Positions 1-5,855 of a stretch of 5,855 bases of DNA are shown here, in pieces. The stretch is taken from contig JASHYS010000344.1 of NCBI GenBank assembly GCA_030042915.1, positions 1 through 5,855 on the forward strand, read 5' to 3'. A model generated the notes under the pieces. It was not told the origin of the DNA. It ran no database searches and saw only the letters and a list, made by a program, of their open reading frames with translations. The translations under genes were made by a program, and so were the position numbers. Origin of the DNA: Acidobacteriaceae bacterium. Lineage in GTDB: Bacteria; Acidobacteriota; Terriglobia; Terriglobales; Acidobacteriaceae. Position 1 is the first letter of the stretch, and each line of letters starts with the position of its first letter.

Positions 1-2
1 CC

Positions 3-467
3 GACATCATCCGGCAGCGCACGGCGGCAGGGTGGCAAATGGTGGCCATCGAGTGGCGGCGCGAGCTGCCCAACGCGGAGGCTCCAAGCGAAAGTGAATT
101 CGACGAGGCCGTTCCCTACGGGCTGCGCATCTCCGACGACTGCAAGCGGCTGGAAGCCGATCCCGCCGAGCACGAGGTATTGATACTGATGATGGACCTG
201 GTGACGCAGGACTATTCCTATGCCGAGATCGTCGCCAGGCTCAACGAAAAGGGCTACCGCATGAGAAACGGCCAGCCCTGGAATCGCGTGGCCGTTTTCC
301 GCATGGTTCCACGGCTCATCGAGGTGGGGCCGAGCTTCTTCTCGTCGGCGGAGTGGGCCGGACGCCCGCAGCATTTCGAAAATCCGCATGCGGCAGAAGA
401 GTCCGGTCAGCCCGCAAAACAACCCCACACCTGGCGCGGTCTCTTCGGACGCGGGCCGCGCACCTAG
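3..467 (+). CDS. Recombinase-domain (serine recombinase C-terminal type) protein, 5'-partial
   Basis: The reading frame is open from the left edge, giving 154 visible residues to a TAG stop. The first ATG in frame is at 39, with a GCAGGG stretch 6 bases before it. The upstream codons read as sensible protein (DIIRQRTAAGWQ), so I treat the gene as starting outside the window. Numbering from the Met at 39, residues 25-97 resemble the Recombinase domain that follows the catalytic resolvase domain in large serine recombinases. The segment opens with VPYGLRIS, followed by a DP.E motif (41-44), a helix ending in IVARLNEKGYR (64-74), R.G..W (76-81) and VF.M.PRLIEVG (86-97). This region normally binds DNA. 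No catalytic resolvase domain is visible, and the residues after about 100 are polar and low in recognisable structure. It is either a short standalone DNA-binding protein or the tail of a longer recombinase. Domain call moderately sure; function unproven. Confidence 0.7.
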   Translation, partial: DIIRQRTAAGWQMVAIEWRRELPNAEAPSESEFDEAVPYGLRISDDCKRLEADPAEHEVLILMMDLVTQDYSYAEIVARLNEKGYRMRNGQPWNRVAVFRMVPRLIEVGPSFFSSAEWAGRPQHFENPHAAEESGQPAKQPHTWRGLFGRGPRT

Positions 468-551
468 AGCTCGCAGCACGATTGTGTCTTCGAGCACTGC
501 ATACAAGTGAGGTCGGCGATACTCTAATTCCCCGAGAGCAAAGTTCCGATT

Positions 552-556
552 GGAGG
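552..556 (+). promoter_or_regulatory. Ribosome binding site of the plus-strand permease
   Basis: GGAGG lies 5 bases before the ATG at 562. It decides the start: the in-frame TTG at 550 lies at the edge of this Shine-Dalgarno sequence and has no site of its own, so 562 is preferred. The resulting N-terminus (MVGLLQDVRFAFRQLRKNPG) matches the usual start of ADOP permeases. Confidence 0.75.
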
Positions 557-561
557 CGGTC

Positions 562-2997
562 ATGGTTGGACTGCTCCAGGATGTACGCTTTGCCTTCCGG
601 CAACTGCGCAAGAATCCCGGATTCACCATTACGGCGACGGCCATGCTGGCGGTCGCCATCTGCGCCAACAGCACGGTCTTCAGCTGCATCAGCGGCACCA
701 TGCTGCACCCCATTCCCGGGGCGCGCGATACGGGCAGTCTGGTGAGCGTGATGCGCGGCGAGTGGAGCACGTCGCCTTCGCCTCCGCTCTCGTACCTCGA
801 TTATCGCGATCTGCGCGAGCAGAACCACAGCCTCGCAGGCATGCTCGCCTATAACCACGACTGGATCGCGCTGACGAACGGCGGGGCCGCGCCGGAGCGG
901 ATCTACATCGCCGATGTATCGTCGAACTTCTTTGACTTGCTCGGCGTGAAACCTCTTCTGGGACGATTCTTCCTGCCCGAAGAAGAGACACATCCCGATG
1001 CCGTTCCATATGTCGTGCTCAGTTACTCGCTGTGGCAGACGCGCTTTGCCGGCGACCCTGCGATTGTGGGCAAGCCGCTTGGGATTGCCGGGCATACGGT
1101 CACGGTGATCGGTGTAGCGCCCGAGGGGTTCATCGGGGCCATGCCCGGAATTCGCGAGGATGCATGGCTCACCCTCAATCCGGGTGGAACGGCCTCCTAC
1201 TTCCTGACGCACCGCAGCGCCTACCACTACAACGTGCTGGCGCGTCTGCGGCCGGGCGTGAGCCGCGAGCTCGCTACCGGGGACCTTGAATCGATCATGC
1301 AGCGGATCGTGGCGGCGTATCCTGACGAGCATCCGGGCCGGAACACCATCACCCTGGACCCGATGTGGCGCTCGCCCTTTGGCGCCAACGGCTACATGGC
1401 GTCGTCACTGCCCGTGCTGCTGGCCATTGCCGGCGTGGTGCTGCTGCTGACCTGCGTCAATGTGGCCACGCTCACGCTGGTGCGATTCGTGTCGCGGCGG
1501 CGCGAAATTGCCATTCGCCAGTCGCTCGGCTCGGGCCGCGTCCGCCTGGTAAGGCAGATGATCATTGAGGGCGTCGCCGTCTCTCTGTTTGCGGGAATCG
1601 CTGCCCTGATGCTGACATTTTGGACCGCCGGCACTTTCTCCGACTTCGTTCCACCCAATTCGAATCCGATCGTGCTCAACGGCTCTCTCGACAAAACAGT
1701 TGTTCTCGCAATCCTGATCCTGGCTTTGCTGGCGAGCCTGGCATGCGGCGCCTTTCCCGCCTGGCGCTCGTCGCGTGTCCCGGCCGCCGAAGTGTTGAAG
1801 GAGGAGTCGGCCAGCGTTTCCGGCGGCTCGCACAACCGGCGCCTGCTCAGCGGACTGGTCGTGGCGCAGATCGCTTTGTCGCTCGCCCTGCTCGTCACTT
1901 CCGCGCTGTTTCTGCGCACGCTGCGCAACATCGCCACGGCCAATCCCGGATTTGAACAGGATCACATTCTCACCGCTTCTGCGGGATTGAATATTGCCGG
2001 TTACAGCGATGCGCAGGCGCAGATCATCCGCCACAAGATTCTCGATCGCGTTGCGGCGCTGCCCGGCGTAACCAATGCAACCCTCACCGATTGGGTGCCG
2101 CTTGACTTCACACGGAAGACCGCGTTGGCTTATCCCGAAGGCTATGTGCCGCGGCCGCATGAGTCGCTCGAGGTGCGCAGAGCCGAAGTGACCTCGCGGT
2201 ACTTCGAGCAGCTCGCAATCCCCATTCTCGAAGGGCGCGAGTTCACACCGGACGACAACGAGAATGCTCCGGAGGTGTTGATTGTCGATCAGACAGCGGC
2301 CAGCCACTACTGGCCGGGCCAGGATCCACTGGGCAGGAAACTGATGGTGCTGGGGCGCCCGTTTACCGTGGTGGGCGTGGCCCGAAACACCAAACACCAG
2401 TTCATGAACGAGCAACCCGAGCCCATGATCTACCTGAGCTTTTTTCAGGAGGCAGACAACCAGACCATTGTGCAGGTGAAGACCAGGAGCAACCCGGCGG
2501 AAATGGAACAAGCGGTGGAGCAGGCCATTCACGAGGTGGATAGCCAGATTCCGGTGTTCGATGTGCGCACCATGCGCGAGACCACCCAGATGACTGGCAT
2601 CTTCGCGGTGATGCAAAGTACATTTGCCGGCATGTTCGCTGTGATCGCGCTCATCCTCGCGGCGACCGGCATCTATGGAGTGGTGGCGTACCGCACCGCG
2701 CTGCGCACGCATGAGATCGGCATCCGCGTGGCTCTTGGCGCTTCGCTCGGCGACGTTTTAAGGCTTGTGCTGTTGCAGGGGCTCTGGCTCACCCTGATTG
2801 GGCTGGGTTTGGGGCTGGTGCTCTCGCTCGGCCTTACCCGCTTCATGGGCGCTCAACTGTACGGCGTCGGTGCCAACGATCCGCTCACCATCATCGCGGT
2901 CGTGATGCTGCTGGCGGCAATTTCGCTGCTGGCATGCTACCTTCCGGCGCGTCGCGCGATGCGTGTCGATCCTGTGGCTGCTATACGCGAGCAGTGA
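562..2997 (+). CDS. ADOP-family ABC transporter permease (MacB/FtsX type), complete
   Basis: This is an 811-residue inner-membrane protein with the full ADOP plan. A short cytoplasmic N-terminus (DVRFAFRQLRKNPGF) leads into helix 1 (about 21-43). A MacB-type periplasmic core follows (about 50-260; LLGVKPLLGRFF and LSYSLWQTRFAGDP are typical). A first FtsX block has helices near 283-307, 334-358 and 380-402, with the coupling segment RRREIAIRQSLGSGR at 312-326. Helix 5 (428-452) opens the second half: a second periplasmic domain, then a second FtsX block (about 684-706, 737-760, 775-798) with GIYGVVAY, HEIGIRVALGA (717-727) and a C-terminal YLPARRAMRVDPVAAIRE. Length fits the family. MacB/LolCE relatives couple a cytoplasmic ATPase to periplasmic movement that drives export or lipoprotein extraction; no ATPase is encoded here, so partner and substrate are unknown. 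The start is set by GGAGG at 552-556. The gene converges on the VOC gene. Family call is firm, function is inferred. Confidence 0.95.
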   Translation: MVGLLQDVRFAFRQLRKNPGFTITATAMLAVAICANSTVFSCISGTMLHPIPGARDTGSLVSVMRGEWSTSPSPPLSYLDYRDLREQNHSLAGMLAYNHDWIALTNGGAAPERIYIADVSSNFFDLLGVKPLLGRFFLPEEETHPDAVPYVVLSYSLWQTRFAGDPAIVGKPLGIAGHTVTVIGVAPEGFIGAMPGIREDAWLTLNPGGTASYFLTHRSAYHYNVLARLRPGVSRELATGDLESIMQRIVAAYPDEHPGRNTITLDPMWRSPFGANGYMASSLPVLLAIAGVVLLLTCVNVATLTLVRFVSRRREIAIRQSLGSGRVRLVRQMIIEGVAVSLFAGIAALMLTFWTAGTFSDFVPPNSNPIVLNGSLDKTVVLAILILALLASLACGAFPAWRSSRVPAAEVLKEESASVSGGSHNRRLLSGLVVAQIALSLALLVTSALFLRTLRNIATANPGFEQDHILTASAGLNIAGYSDAQAQIIRHKILDRVAALPGVTNATLTDWVPLDFTRKTALAYPEGYVPRPHESLEVRRAEVTSRYFEQLAIPILEGREFTPDDNENAPEVLIVDQTAASHYWPGQDPLGRKLMVLGRPFTVVGVARNTKHQFMNEQPEPMIYLSFFQEADNQTIVQVKTRSNPAEMEQAVEQAIHEVDSQIPVFDVRTMRETTQMTGIFAVMQSTFAGMFAVIALILAATGIYGVVAYRTALRTHEIGIRVALGASLGDVLRLVLLQGLWLTLIGLGLGLVLSLGLTRFMGAQLYGVGANDPLTIIAVVMLLAAISLLACYLPARRAMRVDPVAAIREQ

Positions 2998-3066
2998 ACG
3001 AAAGTTTCACGTCTGGCGCAATCGGCTCCAGGCCTCGCTACACATGGAGACCCGCTCGGCCGGCGC
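2998..3066. other. Convergent intergenic spacer without a clear terminator
   Basis: These 69 bases separate the stop codons of the plus-strand permease and the minus-strand VOC gene. The only pairing I find is a weak 5-base stem, CTCCA with TGGAG, around a 14-base loop, and no T-run follows it on either strand. I therefore cannot support an intrinsic terminator. Transcription may end by Rho or run into the opposite gene. Confidence 0.5.
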
Positions 3067-3447
3067 TCATCGGATAGGCGCGCAGAAGCACAGACCGTTG
3101 CCATCAGGATCGGTCACAGAAAACTCCCGCAAGCCCCAGGTCTGATCCACCGGCGCAGTATGAATTGGAGACTCCGGCCGCCGCGTGGTGTCCAACCCAC
3201 GGGCGCGAAAGGTGGCGTAGCGCTCATCCACGCTGTCGACGAAGACACGGCTGAGCGAGCCAAAGACACCGTCTCCCGCATGCCGCGAGAGCATCAACTC
3301 GGCCCCGTCTCTCGTCAGATGCGCCACTCCGTTGGCCTTCTCACGATCTTTATAGTCAGGCCACTTCCACTCGAAATCGAGCACTTCTGTGTAGAAACGC
3401 GCCGAGCGCTCCAGATCGCTGCACTTGATCACAGGAACCATATTCAT
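3067..3447 (-). CDS. VOC-superfamily protein (glyoxalase/bleomycin-resistance fold)
   Basis: This is a 126-residue, probably cytoplasmic protein, the usual size of a single-chain VOC protein with two beta-alpha-beta-beta-beta modules. Module 1 opens with VPVIKCSDLERSARFYTEVL (4-23), the classic strand followed by the D...A..FY helix, and continues to GAELMLSRH (48-56). Module 2 runs from SRVFVDSVDERYATFRARGL (66-85) to WGLREFSVTDPDGNGLCF (104-121), the hallmark C-terminal DPDGN hairpin. The ATG at 3447 has a strong upstream GGGGGAG; the frame stays open up to 3549, but that would overlap the permease tail and add non-VOC sequence. The positions where metal-dependent members carry ligands hold V4 and, at the usual C-terminal Glu site, C120. 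This favours a drug-binding protein of the bleomycin-resistance type over a metal-dependent glyoxalase or dioxygenase. It sits 25 bases after the minus-strand permease, probably in one transcript. Substrate unknown. Confidence 0.9.
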   Translation of the reverse strand: MNMVPVIKCSDLERSARFYTEVLDFEWKWPDYKDREKANGVAHLTRDGAELMLSRHAGDGVFGSLSRVFVDSVDERYATFRARGLDTTRRPESPIHTAPVDQTWGLREFSVTDPDGNGLCFCAPIR

Positions 3448-3453
3448 GAAACT

Positions 3454-3460
3454 CTCCCCC
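3454..3460 (-). promoter_or_regulatory. Ribosome binding site of the VOC gene
   Basis: On the minus strand GGGGGAG precedes the ATG at 3447, with 6 bases between GGAG and the start codon. It lies within the 25-base gap after the permease stop. Having its own strong site supports this start over the longer reading frame that overlaps the permease. Confidence 0.65.
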
Positions 3461-3472
3461 GGCTCCGCGCAC

Positions 3473-5855
3473 TTATTCGGCGCGTAACGCGTGCACGGGA
3501 TCGACCGCGGCCGCTTTGCGCGAAGGCAGGTAGCAGGCGATCCACGCAATCAGCAGAATGGCTGCGGTGGCGAAGACATAGGTCCACGGGTCGACAGGGC
3601 TCACGTGAAAGAGGATCGAGGCCATGAGGCGCATGGTGGCGAAAGCCACTGCGACACCGGCGGCGATGCCGATCGCCGTCAGCACGAGTCCCTGGCGCAC
3701 AAACATTCCGGTAAGCATCTCGCGCTGTGCGCCCAATGCCATGCGGATGCCGATCTCGCGCGTGCGCTGCGAAACCGCGTAGGCGATGACGCCATAGATG
3801 CCCAGCATGCCCAGCAGCAGCGCCATGCTGCCGGCCACGCAAAGGATGACCAGCATGAACGACGTGCGCGCCATCGACTTGGTGTAGAGCACACCCAAAG
3901 TTGTCTGGTCGGCCAGCGGCAATTCGGGATCGACGGCCCACACGGCCTGCTGAATTTCTTTGCGGAACGCCGCCTGGCCGGCGCGCGCCGAGCGGATGAC
4001 AAAATTCGCGTCGCGGCGCACCATCTCTTTCTGCGTCTCAAAATTGTCCTGGTAGAGCGGCCAGTAGATGGCGCTCGAGGGCGGCTGGCTGACGCCGTCA
4101 TCGTAGACGTTGCCGGCCACGCCGATGATTTCGTGCCATGGGTCAGTGCTGCCCACGCGGACAAATTTTCCGATAGCCTGGGCCGGCGATCCCCAGTAAT
4201 CGCGGGCAAAGTTCTCTGAGATGATGGCAAGCGGTCGCTTCTGGAACTCTTCGTCCCACGTCATGTCGCGGCCCGCAAGCAGCGGCGTGCCCACGGTGGA
4301 GAAGTAGCCCGGGGAGATGAACTTGAAGCTGCGGATCGGCGCCAGTTCGCCTTCTTTATAGACATGATCTTTGGCGTAGACCGGGTCGAACGAACCTGCA
4401 CCCGACATCGGGATATCCGTGGTGAAGGCGACCGAAGAGACGCCGGGAATGGATGCAAGCTGATTGGAGATGGACTGCTCGGTGCGCAGCACACGCTCCA
4501 TTTGTGAGTCGGGTATCTGCGTATCCGGGATGTAGACGCTGAAGGCTTCAAGCGTTGCCGGATCTGAAAAACCGGGAGACACCTGCGCCAACGCCCGGAA
4601 AGTTCGGATCATGAGGCCGGAGCAGATGAGCAATACCAGCGCCAGCGCGACCTGCACCACGACCAGAACGTTGCGGGCGCGATGGCGTTCGCGGCTCTGG
4701 CTCAGCGAGCGGCCGCCTTCGCGCAGGCCGGTGCTGGCCGTTACCCCGGAATACTTGATGACCGGAATCAATGCGATCACCAGGCTGACAAACAGAGCCA
4801 GGCCGAGCGTGAACAGAAGCACTGGAATGTTGATGCCAATCTCATTCAGGCGCGGCAGGCCGGTGGGCGCGGCAGCCACCAGAATCCGCAACGCTCCCTC
4901 GGCCAGAGCCAGTCCAATCAGGCTGCCCGCCAAACCCAGGGCGAGGCTCTCCACCAATAATCCTATGGTGATACTGCCCCGGCCGGCGCCCAGCGCCGAG
5001 CGCACCGCCAGCTCCTGCCGCCGTCCTTCCACGCGAACCAGCAGCAGATTGGCTACATTCGCGCACGCCACCAGCAAAACGAGGGCGATGGAGCCCATCA
5101 GCACCCAGAGCGCGTTGCCGATATCTCCCACTACATCGTTCTTGAGTGAGTGCACGTCGGGCGAAATGTGCGCCTGCGTAAAGATTTCCGCGCTGAAGCC
5201 TTCCGGAGCAGGGAAGCTGCGGAGAGCGATGGGAATCAGGCGGGCCAGGTCGGAATCGGCTTGCTGCGGCGTGACGCCGGGCTTGAGGCGGGCCACGCCG
5301 GTATAGCTGAAGTTGCCCAGCAGGGTCTTGCTGCGGTCGAGCTGCATGGGAACGACAAGGTCAGTTTCTCTCTGATCGAGAAAAGTGAAGTTCTGGGGGA
5401 GGACTCCGATAATCTCGTGCGCGTTGCCGTCGATCGTGATGGTGCGGCCGACGACGCTCTTGTCTCCGCCGAAGCGGCGCTGCCAGAAGCCATAGGTGAG
5501 CAGGACCGTATGCGCTGCTTTGGGCTGATCGTCCTGCCGTGTAATGAGCCGGCCAAGCTCCGGCTTTACGCCCAGAACCGGCAGAACCCCGTCGGTCACG
5601 TAGATACCTTGCAAGTGTTCGGGCTGCGCGCTGCCGGTCAGGCTGAAATAGTCGTTCTGGTAGAGGCCGATGTCCTCGAGGGTCGTGTTCTGCTCGCGCT
5701 CGATGAAATAAAGGAACGGCGCCATTCTGAGATGGGGAACGTTGACGCCCTGGGCGGTGTCCCACACGCCGACCAGCTGCTGCGGATGGGGACACGCGAG
5801 CGGCTTGAGCAGCACGCCGTCGACCACGCTGAACACAACCGTATTGGCGCCGATG
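3473..5855 (-). CDS. ADOP-family ABC transporter permease (MacB/FtsX type), 5'-partial
   Basis: 793 residues are visible to a TAA stop, and the frame runs off the right edge. The first visible codons read IGANTVVFSVVDGVLLKPLA, the family motif in the second part of helix 1 (usual form GIGANTAIFS), so only the cytoplasmic start and part of that helix are missing, roughly 30-40 residues or more. The GTG at 5836 falls inside this motif and is not a true start. Counting from the first visible codon, a MacB-type periplasmic core spans about 20-235 (LPVLGVKPELGRL, YGFWQRRFGGD). The first FtsX block has helices near 248-272, 297-324 and 343-367, with RRQELAVRSALGAGR at 278-292. Helix 5 is near 393-416, followed by a second periplasmic domain. 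The second FtsX block has helices near 665-693, 717-741 and 757-778, with GIYGVIAY, REIGIRMALGA (699-709) and a CYLPSRKAAAVDPVHALR end. Role as for other MacB-like permeases: an inner-membrane transmission protein needing an ATPase supplied elsewhere. It is probably co-transcribed with the downstream VOC gene. Confidence 0.95.
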   Translation of the reverse strand, partial: IGANTVVFSVVDGVLLKPLACPHPQQLVGVWDTAQGVNVPHLRMAPFLYFIEREQNTTLEDIGLYQNDYFSLTGSAQPEHLQGIYVTDGVLPVLGVKPELGRLITRQDDQPKAAHTVLLTYGFWQRRFGGDKSVVGRTITIDGNAHEIIGVLPQNFTFLDQRETDLVVPMQLDRSKTLLGNFSYTGVARLKPGVTPQQADSDLARLIPIALRSFPAPEGFSAEIFTQAHISPDVHSLKNDVVGDIGNALWVLMGSIALVLLVACANVANLLLVRVEGRRQELAVRSALGAGRGSITIGLLVESLALGLAGSLIGLALAEGALRILVAAAPTGLPRLNEIGINIPVLLFTLGLALFVSLVIALIPVIKYSGVTASTGLREGGRSLSQSRERHRARNVLVVVQVALALVLLICSGLMIRTFRALAQVSPGFSDPATLEAFSVYIPDTQIPDSQMERVLRTEQSISNQLASIPGVSSVAFTTDIPMSGAGSFDPVYAKDHVYKEGELAPIRSFKFISPGYFSTVGTPLLAGRDMTWDEEFQKRPLAIISENFARDYWGSPAQAIGKFVRVGSTDPWHEIIGVAGNVYDDGVSQPPSSAIYWPLYQDNFETQKEMVRRDANFVIRSARAGQAAFRKEIQQAVWAVDPELPLADQTTLGVLYTKSMARTSFMLVILCVAGSMALLLGMLGIYGVIAYAVSQRTREIGIRMALGAQREMLTGMFVRQGLVLTAIGIAAGVAVAFATMRLMASILFHVSPVDPWTYVFATAAILLIAWIACYLPSRKAAAVDPVHALRAE

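Noticed and set aside
469..495. Inverted repeat GCTCG/CGAGC with a small inner CAC-GATT-GTG stem, just after the stop of the recombinase-domain gene; a possible terminator.
   Set aside because: The outer stem is only 5 pairs around a 17-base interval, the inner stem is 3 pairs, and no T-run follows; this could easily occur by chance.
495..523. Possible promoter for the plus-strand permease with a GATACT -10-like element at 518-523.
   Set aside because: The -10 matches 4 of 6 bases, but the hexamer 17 bases upstream (CACTGC) is a poor -35, so the call cannot be supported.
316..1332. A 338-codon open frame on the minus strand spanning the end of the recombinase-domain gene and the start of the permease.
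   Set aside because: Composition is Arg-rich with runs of RRRRR, no family is recognisable, and it runs antisense to two better-supported genes.
1405..2712. A 435-codon open frame on the minus strand opposite the plus-strand permease.
   Set aside because: It has no recognisable domain, is rich in His, Arg and Gln as expected for the reverse frame of GC-rich coding sequence, and lies wholly within a clear permease gene.
3448..3549. A longer start for the VOC gene, adding 34 residues at its N-terminus.
   Set aside because: The extra sequence overlaps the permease 3' end, does not look like a VOC protein, and the ATG at 3447 has a strong ribosome binding site just before it.
3160..3627. A 155-codon plus-strand open frame opposite the VOC gene, and a 242-codon one at 3491-4219 opposite the permease.
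   Set aside because: Both are mirror frames of well-supported minus-strand genes, with composition typical of antisense shadows.
5638..5836. GTG at 5836 as the start of the minus-strand permease.
   Set aside because: The frame stays open to the window edge and the codons before it complete the conserved IGANT motif of the first helix, so the real start lies outside.

Overview
This window most likely comes from the chromosome of an acidobacterium (Terriglobia/Acidobacteriaceae-like). The sequence is GC-rich and almost fully coding. It carries two large permeases with the architecture of the 'acidobacterial duplicated orphan permease' (ADOP) family, and a short recombinase-domain protein of a kind I associate with the same phylum. 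The taxonomic assignment is an inference from gene content.

Layout: (1) Positions 3-467, plus strand: the C-terminal part of a protein with a Recombinase-type (serine recombinase DNA-binding) domain; its 5' end lies outside the window. (2) Positions 468-561: a 94-base spacer ending in a good ribosome binding site. (3) Positions 562-2997, plus strand: a complete 811-residue ADOP/MacB-FtsX-type permease. (4) Positions 2998-3066: a 69-base spacer between convergent genes with no convincing terminator. (5) Positions 3067-3447, minus strand: a 126-residue VOC-superfamily protein (glyoxalase/bleomycin-resistance fold). (6) Positions 3473-5855, minus strand: a second ADOP permease whose first few dozen residues lie beyond the right edge. 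It ends only 25 bases before the VOC start, so the two are probably co-transcribed.

Functionally, both large proteins look like the membrane halves of MacB/LolCE-type mechanotransmission ABC systems. Each has one N-terminal helix, a periplasmic core, a three-helix FtsX block, and then a second copy of that plan. No ABC ATPase is encoded in the window, which fits the 'orphan' label. Their substrates cannot be read from the sequence. The ADOP-VOC pairing could be a two-part protection or export unit, but it may also be a chance neighbourhood. I see no RNA genes, CRISPR, insertion sequences, att sites or phage structural genes, and I do not see clear evidence for a wholly new system. The points most worth checking are the ADOP-VOC pairing, the loss of metal-ligand residues in the VOC protein, and whether the recombinase-domain protein is a standalone DNA-binding protein or the tail of a full recombinase.
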